From positions 2,064,001-2,128,000 of the forward strand of contig NZ_CP089924.1 in NCBI RefSeq assembly GCF_021284765.1: 64,000 bases of DNA. The letters are read 5' to 3'. The translations under genes were made by a program, and so were the position numbers. This stretch comes from Lysobacter sp. 5GHs7-4 (GTDB lineage: Bacteria > Pseudomonadota > Gammaproteobacteria > Xanthomonadales > Xanthomonadaceae). Under the pieces are notes generated by a model that did not search any database, had not been told where the DNA came from, and was given only the letters and a program-made list of their open reading frames with translations. Shown here one piece after another: positions 55,738 through 64,000 of this stretch. The number at the start of each line of letters is the position of its first letter. Positions within the stretch are counted from its first letter, which is position 1.

Positions 55738-57195
55738 CTAGCGGGCGGCGTAGGCGTCCGCGACGACGGCGGCCACAGGCGCGTGCGTCGAGCGTTCGCT
55801 CACGATCGCATGCTCGAACGGAACGTCCGTGCGCGTCTCTTGTGACGATTGGCGTTCTGGCTCCGCCAGCGGCAGACGGATACGGATGCGCGTGCCCAGG
55901 CTCGGGGCGCTGTCGACTGCGATGTCGCCGCCGTGATCGACGACGAAGCGACGCACCGTCGCCATGCCGATGCCAGTGCCCTGATCCTTGGGCTTGGTGG
56001 TGAAGAACGGCTCGAACAGGCGCGCGAGTACTTCCGGTGTCATGCCGCAGCCGGTGTCTTCCAAACGCAGACAGGCATGCGCTCCGTCGGCTTCGACCGC
56101 GAGCAGGAAGCGGCCGCCCTTGGGCATGGCGTCGCAAGCGTTGCTGGCGATGTTCAACAGCGCCAGCACCAGTTCGTCGCGGTCCGCGTTGACCCGCAGG
56201 CCGGGGGTGGAGGTGTCCAGTGAGACCTCGATCGCGCGCGAGAACATCGGTAGCAGCAAGGGCCGTACCTCGTCGATCGCCTCGGCCAGATCGAAGGTGG
56301 AGACTTGTCTGATGTGAGTGCGGCTGAAGCTGAGCAGGCGTCGGGTGAGCGTGGCGCCGCGTCGGGCCGCGTCGCGGATGCCCGGAAGCACCGTGTCGAT
56401 GGAGCCGCCGCGCAGGTTCACCGAGGTCGCCTGGCCCAGGATGACGCTGAGAATGGCGTTGAAGTCATGGGCGATGCCGGTCGACAGCCGGCCGATGGTT
56501 TCCATCTTCTGGGTCTGCAGCAGGCGCTCGTAAGCGCGCTCCTTCTCCTCGACCTGGCGCTCGAGTTCCTGGCAGGTCGCGTTGAGCTCTTCGCTGCGAC
56601 GGATCGCGCGTTGCGACGACAGGATCAGGCGGTCGAGGATGGTCACCAGGACCAGGAAGTTCAGGCCCGCCAGCAGCAGGTTGGCCAAGGCGTCCGAGGT
56701 CTGGCTGGCGTCCGTGGCCAGGCGCAGATCGGTAAGCGTGCCCAGGGTCAGCACCGCCGCATAGGCCAGAGCGGTCCACCACACCGCGGTCCGGCCCAGC
56801 AGCAGGCCCGCGAACAGCAGCGGCAGCAGATGGGTGATCTGCAGCCCCGATTGCGCGCGCAATCCATAGGCCTGATAGCTCATGCCCATCAGGACCAGGC
56901 CGCCGATGACGGTAAGGCTGGCCGACAGGCGGAAATGCCCCTTGCGCAGCAGGCACAGGCAAGACCATGCGTAGGCGCCGATGACCAGGGTGAGCCAGTT
57001 CTCGGTGATCCGGGTCATGCCCTGGGCGGTCGCGCAGGACCCGATCGTCGCCAGTAGAGCGGTTACGACCGTGACCGCGAGCAGCGCTTGCAGAGTCAGC
57101 GCATTGCGCCGGTCGTGCACGGCGCGAGCCGGCACGCGCTGCGCCCAATCGAGCAGGCTGTGCCAAACGGACTGGGGCGGTGCGCGGACGGTCAT
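55738..57195 (-). CDS. membrane histidine kinase
   Basis: The 485-aa kinase has about six N-terminal membrane helices (36-185) and almost no periplasmic domain, a coiled-coil linker (195-228), a HisKA-type domain with H243 in GIAHDFNAIL and an HATPase domain with N352 (SNACDAM), DTGCGM (380-385) and GTGIGMAT. The AHDFN type resembles kinases that work with separate sensors. There is no receiver. It is convergent with the propeller gene, ending 16 bp from it, and shares a region with the response regulator. It probably phosphorylates that regulator; pairing is by proximity. Confidence 0.92.
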   Translation of the reverse strand: MTVRAPPQSVWHSLLDWAQRVPARAVHDRRNALTLQALLAVTVVTALLATIGSCATAQGMTRITENWLTLVIGAYAWSCLCLLRKGHFRLSASLTVIGGLVLMGMSYQAYGLRAQSGLQITHLLPLLFAGLLLGRTAVWWTALAYAAVLTLGTLTDLRLATDASQTSDALANLLLAGLNFLVLVTILDRLILSSQRAIRRSEELNATCQELERQVEEKERAYERLLQTQKMETIGRLSTGIAHDFNAILSVILGQATSVNLRGGSIDTVLPGIRDAARRGATLTRRLLSFSRTHIRQVSTFDLAEAIDEVRPLLLPMFSRAIEVSLDTSTPGLRVNADRDELVLALLNIASNACDAMPKGGRFLLAVEADGAHACLRLEDTGCGMTPEVLARLFEPFFTTKPKDQGTGIGMATVRRFVVDHGGDIAVDSAPSLGTRIRIRLPLAEPERQSSQETRTDVPFEHAIVSERSTHAPVAAVVADAYAAR

Positions 57196-57996
57196 CGTGG
57201 GCTAGGCAGGAAGCGATCGACGGCCGAGGAGCGGAGCACGCTCGCTCAGCGGACTGGGTACGGAAGGTGGCCATTGTGTGCTTGAAATGACCACCGATGG
57301 TCAGGTTAGCACCGCGCTTCGGCACACCGACGCGGCGCGCGCCGCATCGGCGGAAAACTCTAGTGGATGTCACGTTTTGTGCGGTTCGCCGGGTCGCGGC
57401 GATCGGGGGCGATCGTTTGATTTCTCACGGTCGGTGAGCATTGGTTAGCTTCGCGCGCGCCGCGACTCCGGATGTCGTCGGTTGACTGTCCGCTGGGAAC
57501 GATGCGGCCGCTCCACTGCGTTCGCATGCGCGAAGCAGCCTCGTCGCGCCGGTCGATTCGATCGCGCCTCCATCTCCAGAGGAATCGCATTCGCACCCTG
57601 GAATCGTCGGTGAGAAATCGTGCGTGTAATCGCGAGTTGCGCTCGCTAACGTTCCTCACGAACGAGTAGTTGCGCATCTCTTCACGGCGGAGATAGCGCG
57701 CTTCGGACCGCCAACAGGATGGGCAGTGTATGAAGCGAATGACCGATGAGCGTGACGCCGTTGCGATCGCTCCACGTTGCCCGCATGCGGATGGCGCGAT
57801 CGCTTGCGATCCCGTGGTGCCGGCCACGTACCTGATTCGATTTCGCGAGCCTCCCGGAAGCTGCGATCGGCCGGCGCGTGCGCCGCGTCGCGGTGCGATT
57901 CCGTCGCGCGGTTCGTGCCGGCGATTACACGCGCTGCATCAGAGCGTCCTTATTCCGCAGACCGCCGTATCGGCTCGATAGTTGGGGAACTAATAA
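57196..57996. other. 800-bp gap upstream of the adhesin gene
   Basis: No gene is supported. Short frames here (for example 57730-57981) have Arg/Pro-rich, non-conserved translations. The stretch must hold the divergent promoters of the kinase and the adhesin. A small palindrome CTCAC-GGTCG-GTGAG lies at 57424-57438. Base composition drops in GC around 57590-57700, consistent with a promoter region or long 5' UTR. Confidence 0.5.
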
Positions 57997-60900
57997 ATGA
58001 ACAAGATCTACAACGTCGTATGGAATCCCTCCCTCAAGCAGTGGGTGGTCGCGTCCGAGTTGGCCGTGCCGTGCGGCAAGGCCTCGGCGGGCGGCAAGCG
58101 GATCTCGGCGCCCGCCTCGCGCATCGGCGGCATGGCCCTGCTGCTGGCGATCGCCTGGGTCGGATGGGCGCCATCGGCGCGGGCGCAGTCGGTGAACTGC
58201 GACACCGCGCCGTGGGACGAGTACAACGGTACCGCCTCGTGCATGGGCCTCAACGCCATCGCCTCGGGCATCGGCGCGACCGCGCTGGGCTCGCTCGCGC
58301 GCGTCGATCTCCTCGGCGGTCTCGCGGTCGGATACAACTCCCACAGCGCCGCGCAGAACTCGATTTCCCTTGGGTTCCAGGCCTATTCCGCGGGCGGCAA
58401 CTCCGTCTATCTGGGTGCGCGCACCGCCGCGGGCACCGGCGCGTTGTCCGATGGTTCCATCGCCATCGGTACGGACGTGACCGCGGGCGCCGGTCATGCC
58501 ATCGCCATCGGTACCCAGGCCCGTTCAACTGGCAACCTGTCGGTCGCGATTGGCGGTACCGGTACGGTCGCCAGCAACATCAATGCGGTGGCGCTCGGCG
58601 CCGGAGCCACCGCCACCGGAGCCGGCTCCAGCGCTCTGGGCACCTTCGCCAACGCCAGCGGAGGCAACGCCACCGCGGTCGGCGTCAGCTCCCTGGCCAG
58701 CGGCAATACTTCATTCGCGGGGGGCTGGGCATCCGTCGCCAGCGCGACCAACGCCGTCGCGATCGGTAGCCAGGCCAGGGCGAGCGTCGACGCGGCCACC
58801 GCGGTCGGCAACAGCGCTCGCGCGGACGGGAACAGTTCGCTTGCGCTCGGCGCCCAGGCGTTCGCTTCCGGAACCAGCACGGTTGCGGTCGGGCAGGGGG
58901 CCGGTGCGGGCTCGACGACCGCCAATACGGGGTCGGTCGCGGTCGGCATCGCCGCCGGAACGCTGGTCAGCGGTAGCCAGAACACCGCCATGGGCGGCGG
59001 CATCGCGAGCGCGATGCGGGGCGCGGGTTCGGGCGTCACCGGAACGCGCAACGTCGCCTTCGGCACCGGCGATGGCACGGTCGCCTACGACGCCACCCTG
59101 GACGCCGCAGCGGGCAGTCTGGTGAGCGGCAACGACAATATTGCCATCGGGACCAACGCAGGCATCGGCATCGCGAGCAACGCGACGACGTCGATCGGCC
59201 TGAACGCGAATGCGAGCCTGGAGAACGCGATCGCCGTCGGTACCCGGGCGAACGCTTCCGCATTGGATGCCATCGCGCAAGGCACCAGCGCCAACGCGGG
59301 CGGCCGGAACGCGGTCGCCATCGGCTTCCAGTCGGTCGCCTCTCAACTAAACTCGATCAATATCGGCGCGCGCACGGCGCCGGGTGCAGGCGCCACCGCG
59401 GTGGGCGCTATCGCCGTCGGCACGGATGTGACGGCATCTCAGGAACACGCCATCGCGATCGGGCTCTCGAGCCAGGCGACCGGTACGAACGCCATCGCCT
59501 TGGGTCAGAGCGCCGCGTCGACCGACATGAGCGCCATCGCGATCGGGCGCAACAGCACATCCGGCGCGGTCAACGCGATCACTCTGGGTGTCGACACCGA
59601 CGCCACCGCCACCAATGCGGTGGCGATCTCGGCTCAGGCTCAGGCCAGCGGCCTCAATGCCCTGGCCATCGGCACCAGCGCCAATGCGAGCGCGGACAAC
59701 GCGATCGCGATGGGCGCATTCGCGGTCGCCGACGCCGCCGACGCTGTCGCGATCGGTACCGGTTCCACCGCCACCGGCGGCCGCGCGGTCGCGATCGGCG
59801 CGGGCAACTTCGCCAGCGGCAACGGCGCGGTCGCGATCGGCGATCCCAATACAGCCACCGGCAATGGCGCGGTCGCGCAAGGCCTGGACAACACCGCCAC
59901 CGGCAACGGCTCGGTGGCGATGGGCAATACCAATATGGTGGGCGGCGGCGGTCAGGCCGTGGGCGTGGCCGGCACGGCGGCGCAGGGCGCGGTCGGCATC
60001 GGCTACCAGAACACGGTGGTCGGCCAGGGCAGCGTCGCCCTGGGCAGCAGCAGCGGCGCGCTCGCGGCGGGCGCGGTGGCGTTCGGCGATACGGCCGTAG
60101 CCAACAACGCGCGCGACGTGGCGCTGGGCTCGGGCTCGGTCACCGCGGTAGCGGTGGCGACGCCGAGCACGACCATCGACGGGGTGAGCTACAACTTCGC
60201 GGGCACCAATCCGACCAGCACGGTCAGCGTGGGCAGCCTCGGCGCCGAGCGCACCATCACCAATGTCGCGGCAGGTCGGATCTCCGGCAGCTCGACCGAC
60301 GCGATCAACGGCTCGCAGCTGTTCGCGACCCACCAGTCGATCGAGAACCTCAGCAACCAGGTCGAAGCGAACGCGACCCATTACTTCAGCGTCAACGATG
60401 GCGGCGTGCAGGGCGGCAACTACAACAACGATGGCGCGACCGGCGCCAATGCCCTGGCCGCGGGCGTGAACGCCAGCGCGACCGGCAATCTGGCGGTGGC
60501 GGTCGGCTTCAGTTCCTCCGCGGCCGATCAAGGTGCCGTTGCGGTGGGCGTGAACTCCGAAGCGACCGCGTCCTGGGCCACCGCGGTCGGCGATACGGCC
60601 ACCGCGAGCGGGCAGTTCGCGACGGCGGTGGGCAACAATGCCCAGGCCGGCGATCAGTTCTCGACCGCGTTCGGCGCGAATTCCGCCGCTGCGGGACGCG
60701 CGGCTACCGCCGTCGGTCCGAACGCCGGGGCGTCCGGCGCCAGCGCGGTCGCCGTGGGCGATACCGCGCGTGCGTCGGGCACCTCGTCGGCCGCGTTCGG
60801 TCGCGGCGCCAACGCCAGCGCCTTGGGGGCGCTGGCGATGGGCCCGGCGTCGACCGCCAACGCACGCAGCGCCACCGCATTGGGCGACAGTTCCGCCGCG

Positions 60901-63606
60901 AGCGGCGAATACGCGACGGCCTTGGGTGCGGGCTCGATCGCCAGCGCTCCTCAAGGCGTGGCCCTGGGCTCGTTCTCGGTGGCCAACACCGCGGCCGGAG
61001 CCGTGGGCTACGACCCGGTTACGGGCCTGCCGTCCACCGACACCAGCAGTACCTGGGTCAGCCGCCTGGGCGCAGTGAGCGTGGGCGGCAACGGTCAGAC
61101 CCGCCAGATCACCAACCTGGCGGCAGGCACCACCGACACCGATGCCGTCAACGTCGCGCAGTTGCGCATGTTGTCGCAGGCGGTAACGGCTGGACAGACG
61201 CACTACTACAGCGTCAACGACGGCGGCGTACAGGGCGGCAACTATGCCAACGACGGCGCCACCGGGCTCAATGCGCTGGCTGCGGGCGTGGACACGGCGG
61301 CGAGCGGAGGCGGTGCGGTGGCGATCGGCGCCGGCGCGACGGCGGCCGATGCCAACAGCGTGGCGCTGGGTTCCGGTTCGGCGACGGCGGCCGCCGTGGC
61401 GACCTCCAGCACCACCATAAACGGGGTGACCTACAACTTCGCCGGCACCACGCCCACCGGCACCTTGAGCGTAGGCACCTTGGGCGGAGAGCGCACCATC
61501 ACCAACGTGGCGGCCGGACGCATCTCCGACAGCTCCACGGACGCGATCAACGGCTCGCAGCTGTTCGCGACCAATCAGTCGATCGAGAATCTGAGCAATG
61601 TGGTCGAGGCCAGCGCGACCCATTACTACAGCGTCAACGACGGTGGCGTGCAGGGCGGCAACTACGCCAACGACGGTGCTACCGGCCTCAACGCGCTGGC
61701 CGCTGGCGTAAATGCGACGGCCGCCGGCGCCGGCTCCGTGGCGATCGGCTTCGGGGCGACGGCGGCGGATGCCAACAGCGTGGCCCTGGGGTCGAGTGCG
61801 TCGACGGCGGTCGCGGTGGGCACGTCCAGCGTCGTCATCGGCGGGACCACCTACGGCTTCGCGGGCGCGACACCGGTCGGCACGGTGAGCGTGGGCAGCC
61901 TGGGCGCCGAGCGCACCATCACCAACCTCGCCGCCGGCCGTATTTCCGGTAGCTCCACCGACGCGATCAACGGCTCGCAGCTGTTCGCGACCAACCAGTC
62001 GATCGAGAACCTGAGCAACGAGGTCGACGCCAGCGCCACCCACTACTACAGCGTCAACGACGGCGGCGTGCAGGGCGGCAACCATGCCAACGACGGCGCC
62101 ACCGGTCTCAACGCGCTCGCGGCGGGCGTGAGCGCGGCGGCGGGCGGCGCGGGCTCCGTGGCCATCGGCTACGGAGCGACTGCCACCGACGACGACAGCG
62201 TGGCACTGGGCTCCAACGCGTCCACGGCCGCGGCGGTGGGCACGGCGGGCATCGTTATCGGCGGCACCAGCTACAGCTTCGCCGGCACGGCGCCGGTCGG
62301 GACCGTGAGCGTGGGCAGCCTGGGTTCCGAGCGCACCATCACCAACGTGGCGGCCGGCCGCGTCGCGGGCGATAGCACCGATGCGATCAACGGTTCCCAG
62401 CTGCATGCGACCAATCAGGCGATCGCCAATCTCAGCAACACCGTCAATGCGTCCACGGCGCACTACTACAGCGTCAACGATGGGGGTACGCGCGGGGGCA
62501 ACTACAACAACGACGGCGCCAGCGGCGTGAACTCGGTGGCCGCCGGCGTCAACGCATCGGCGAGCGGGCAGGGCGGCGTCGCGATGGGCGTCAACAGCGT
62601 CGCTTCCGGCACCGGCTCGGTGGCGGTGGGCGCCGGTTCGCAGTCCACGGTCGCCGGCGGCGTGGCCTTGGGTTCGGGCTCGGTCTCCAACACGGCCGCC
62701 GGTGTCACCGGCTACGTGCCCGCGGGCGCGACGTCGGGTCAGACCGCGGCGATCGTGGCCACCACCAGTACCGCCGGCGCGGTCAGCGTAGGCGACGCGA
62801 GCAGTGGCGTGTACCGCCAGATCACCGGCGTGGCGGCAGGCACCGCGCCCAGCGACGCGGTCAACGTCGCCCAGCTGCAGGCGGTGCAGAACCAGGTCAA
62901 CGCCAGCGCCACCCATTACTACAGCGTCAACGACGGTGGCGTGCAGGGCGGCAACTACGCCAACAACGGCGCCACCGGCACCAATGCTATGGCCGGCGGC
63001 GTGAACGCCAGCGCCAGCGGCAACAACAGCGTGGCGATGGGCGCCAACACCAGCGCCACGGCCAACGATTCGGCCGCGCTTGGCGCAGGCTCGAGGGCCA
63101 CGCACGTCAACAGCGTCGCGATCGGCAACGGCTCGGCCACCACCGTCGGTGCGCAGACCGGCTACAACGCTGCCTATGTGGGCAATAGCACCTCGACCGG
63201 CGAGATGAACATCGGCGGGCGCACGATCACCGGTGTGGCGCCGGGCATCGCCGGCACCGACGCGGTCAACGTCAACCAGTTGAGCTCGGGCGTGAACTAC
63301 GCCATCAACCAGGCCAATCAATACACCGATGCGCGCCTGGCCCAGCTCGACAACGACGTGTGGACGATGGAGCGCGGCTATCGCGGCGCGACTTCGTCGG
63401 CGATGGCCATGGCCGGCCTGCCGCAGGCCTACCTGCCTGGCAAGAGCATGTTGGCGGTGGGCTTCGGCGGCTATCAGGGCGAGTACGGCATGGCGATCGG
63501 TCTGTCGGGCATCACCGACAACGGCCGCTACGTCTACAAGGCGCAGGCCAGCGGCAACACCACGCGCGATTGGGGTTTCTCGGTGGGTGCCGGAATCCAG
63601 TGGTAG
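57997..63606 (+). CDS. trimeric autotransporter adhesin (YadA/Hia family)
   Basis: This 1869-aa surface adhesin starts with an extended signal peptide region (ESPR, MNKIYNVVWNPSLKQWVVA) and a signal sequence ending near residue 63 (SARAQS). A head of YadA-type 14-residue repeats (AVAIG.GA.A.G patterns) follows over about 65-740. Neck/stalk units ERTITNVAAGRI... DAINGSQLFATNQ begin at about 751, 1165, 1305 and 1445, with further necks at about 1037, 1608 and 1740. The C-terminal YadA anchor (about 1785-1869) ends with the barrel sequence TTRDWGFSVGAGIQW. It is self-exporting and trimeric, mediating attachment or autoagglutination. The gene is followed by a BamE-like lipoprotein. Confidence 0.95.
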   Translation: MNKIYNVVWNPSLKQWVVASELAVPCGKASAGGKRISAPASRIGGMALLLAIAWVGWAPSARAQSVNCDTAPWDEYNGTASCMGLNAIASGIGATALGSLARVDLLGGLAVGYNSHSAAQNSISLGFQAYSAGGNSVYLGARTAAGTGALSDGSIAIGTDVTAGAGHAIAIGTQARSTGNLSVAIGGTGTVASNINAVALGAGATATGAGSSALGTFANASGGNATAVGVSSLASGNTSFAGGWASVASATNAVAIGSQARASVDAATAVGNSARADGNSSLALGAQAFASGTSTVAVGQGAGAGSTTANTGSVAVGIAAGTLVSGSQNTAMGGGIASAMRGAGSGVTGTRNVAFGTGDGTVAYDATLDAAAGSLVSGNDNIAIGTNAGIGIASNATTSIGLNANASLENAIAVGTRANASALDAIAQGTSANAGGRNAVAIGFQSVASQLNSINIGARTAPGAGATAVGAIAVGTDVTASQEHAIAIGLSSQATGTNAIALGQSAASTDMSAIAIGRNSTSGAVNAITLGVDTDATATNAVAISAQAQASGLNALAIGTSANASADNAIAMGAFAVADAADAVAIGTGSTATGGRAVAIGAGNFASGNGAVAIGDPNTATGNGAVAQGLDNTATGNGSVAMGNTNMVGGGGQAVGVAGTAAQGAVGIGYQNTVVGQGSVALGSSSGALAAGAVAFGDTAVANNARDVALGSGSVTAVAVATPSTTIDGVSYNFAGTNPTSTVSVGSLGAERTITNVAAGRISGSSTDAINGSQLFATHQSIENLSNQVEANATHYFSVNDGGVQGGNYNNDGATGANALAAGVNASATGNLAVAVGFSSSAADQGAVAVGVNSEATASWATAVGDTATASGQFATAVGNNAQAGDQFSTAFGANSAAAGRAATAVGPNAGASGASAVAVGDTARASGTSSAAFGRGANASALGALAMGPASTANARSATALGDSSAASGEYATALGAGSIASAPQGVALGSFSVANTAAGAVGYDPVTGLPSTDTSSTWVSRLGAVSVGGNGQTRQITNLAAGTTDTDAVNVAQLRMLSQAVTAGQTHYYSVNDGGVQGGNYANDGATGLNALAAGVDTAASGGGAVAIGAGATAADANSVALGSGSATAAAVATSSTTINGVTYNFAGTTPTGTLSVGTLGGERTITNVAAGRISDSSTDAINGSQLFATNQSIENLSNVVEASATHYYSVNDGGVQGGNYANDGATGLNALAAGVNATAAGAGSVAIGFGATAADANSVALGSSASTAVAVGTSSVVIGGTTYGFAGATPVGTVSVGSLGAERTITNLAAGRISGSSTDAINGSQLFATNQSIENLSNEVDASATHYYSVNDGGVQGGNHANDGATGLNALAAGVSAAAGGAGSVAIGYGATATDDDSVALGSNASTAAAVGTAGIVIGGTSYSFAGTAPVGTVSVGSLGSERTITNVAAGRVAGDSTDAINGSQLHATNQAIANLSNTVNASTAHYYSVNDGGTRGGNYNNDGASGVNSVAAGVNASASGQGGVAMGVNSVASGTGSVAVGAGSQSTVAGGVALGSGSVSNTAAGVTGYVPAGATSGQTAAIVATTSTAGAVSVGDASSGVYRQITGVAAGTAPSDAVNVAQLQAVQNQVNASATHYYSVNDGGVQGGNYANNGATGTNAMAGGVNASASGNNSVAMGANTSATANDSAALGAGSRATHVNSVAIGNGSATTVGAQTGYNAAYVGNSTSTGEMNIGGRTITGVAPGIAGTDAVNVNQLSSGVNYAINQANQYTDARLAQLDNDVWTMERGYRGATSSAMAMAGLPQAYLPGKSMLAVGFGGYQGEYGMAIGLSGITDNGRYVYKAQASGNTTRDWGFSVGAGIQW
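61201..62480 (+). repeat. 420-bp in-frame tandem repeats within the adhesin
   Basis: The sequence CACTACTACAGCGTCAACG (or close variants) begins at 61201, 61621, 62041 and 62461, exactly 420 bp (140 aa) apart; GAGCGCACCATCACCAA follows at 61489, 61909 and 62329. Each unit codes for a neck, a short stalk with HYYSVNDGGVQGGN and a head piece. Homology is high between units, so copy number may change by recombination or slippage. A looser copy starts near 60379 and another near 62914. Confidence 0.9.
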
Positions 63607-63767
63607 TCCTCCGGGGGCGGCAGGCCCGCGAAAACGCCTACCCCGGCGTGGCCTGTCGCCTCATTTCCTCACGCATCCGCGGCGGATCCGCCGGAGTCGA
63701 AAGCGACCTCCGGGGCACCCGTCCGGCCACCGAAGTCTAGAGACGACAGCTAAGAGGCGACTAAGGC

Positions 63768-64000
63768 ATGGTCATCAGGAATAGTTCGACGCGGGCCGCA
63801 AGGTTCGCGCTAGGCGCCCTCATCGCGGTAATCGCGCTGACGGCATGCACGCGCCATGTCAGCCGCGGCATCGCGCCGGACGCGCGCGCGGACGAGGTCA
63901 TCTTTCCGTCCATCGACGAGATCGTGCTGAAGGAAGGCACGTTCCCCAACCGTGACAGCCTGCGCCAGATCGGTCCGGGCGTCACCAAGGACCAGTTGTA
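63768..64000 (+). CDS. BamE/SmpA-domain lipoprotein, 5' part (runs off the window)
   Basis: An open frame from ATG 63768 to the window end gives 77 complete residues. It has a lipoprotein signal (ALIAVIALTAC, Cys at about 27) and then the start of a SmpA/OmlA-type domain, KEGTFPNRDSLRQIGPGVT then KDQLY. This block is typical of proteins that join a BamE-like domain to an OmpA peptidoglycan-binding domain; the OmpA part would lie beyond the window. Position 161 bp after the adhesin suggests it helps insertion or anchoring of the trimeric autotransporter. Confidence 0.8.
   Translation, partial: MVIRNSSTRAARFALGALIAVIALTACTRHVSRGIAPDARADEVIFPSIDEIVLKEGTFPNRDSLRQIGPGVTKDQL

Noticed and set aside
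57730..57981. 83-codon frame upstream of the adhesin
   Set aside because: Arg/Pro-rich translation, no ribosome site, no recognisable family; treated as non-coding.
57196..57996. c-di-GMP riboswitch in the adhesin leader
   Set aside because: I looked for the GEMM core elements and found none.
59347..63321. 1324-codon open frame antisense to the adhesin
   Set aside because: It is a shadow of the repeat-rich adhesin; the translation is low-complexity Arg/Gly/Ala/Val and has no start context.
1..64000. tRNA, rRNA, prophage or intact insertion-sequence genes
   Set aside because: No cloverleaf-like segments, integrases, transposases or phage structural genes were recognised on either strand.

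Overview
This window is one contiguous piece of a GC-rich chromosome from a xanthomonad, most likely Lysobacter or a close relative in Xanthomonadaceae. The evidence is the arginine cluster: it has an N-acetylornithine (not ornithine) carbamoyltransferase and a fused N-acetylglutamate synthase/kinase, both hallmarks of this family. A FimX-type REC-PAS-GGDEF-EAL protein of xanthomonad length (690 aa) and a DksA with a long Lys/Ala-rich tail agree with this. No tRNA, rRNA, CRISPR array, prophage or intact insertion sequence was seen.

Layout. 0-20 kb is housekeeping: a small conserved protein, fimX, the EF-P modification pair epmB/efp (divergent), an MTA/SAH deaminase-ubiG-HAD phosphatase-squalene/phytoene-synthase-like operon, folE2, a 7TM diguanylate cyclase, yidD-pyrC-M23 peptidase, dksA, sufE-MFS and cysS. 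Six copies of a short hairpin repeat sit in the gaps of the first 18.1 kb. 20.4-30.9 kb is the arginine/proline cluster argF'-argG-argE-argAB-GNAT-argC-argH-proB-proA. A possible attenuation leader lies just in front of argF', and perfect palindromes lie in the two widest gaps. 31-44.6 kb is more accessory: a CocE/NonD hydrolase, a LysR/ring-cleavage dioxygenase/esterase/SnoaL-like group, a tannase-like esterase flanked by 146-bp direct repeats, and many small hypothetical or membrane proteins. 44.6-50.4 kb is pgaABCD (poly-N-acetylglucosamine export and synthesis) on the minus strand. 50.4-64 kb holds a candidate structured RNA, an S41 protease, a signalling group (response regulator, 14-blade periplasmic propeller protein, convergent histidine kinase), a 1869-aa trimeric autotransporter adhesin and the start of a BamE-like lipoprotein.

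How they fit. The arginine genes make one near-complete route through acetylated intermediates (glutamate to N-acetylglutamate, N-acetylornithine, N-acetylcitrulline, citrulline, arginine); only argD is missing here. proBA share the glutamate entry point. Several other genes bear on surface attachment and c-di-GMP: FimX (type IV pili), a diguanylate cyclase with an I-site, the PNAG operon and a large adhesin beside a two-component system with a candidate Clp/CRP-type site upstream. That functional link is inference from content, not shown by the sequence.
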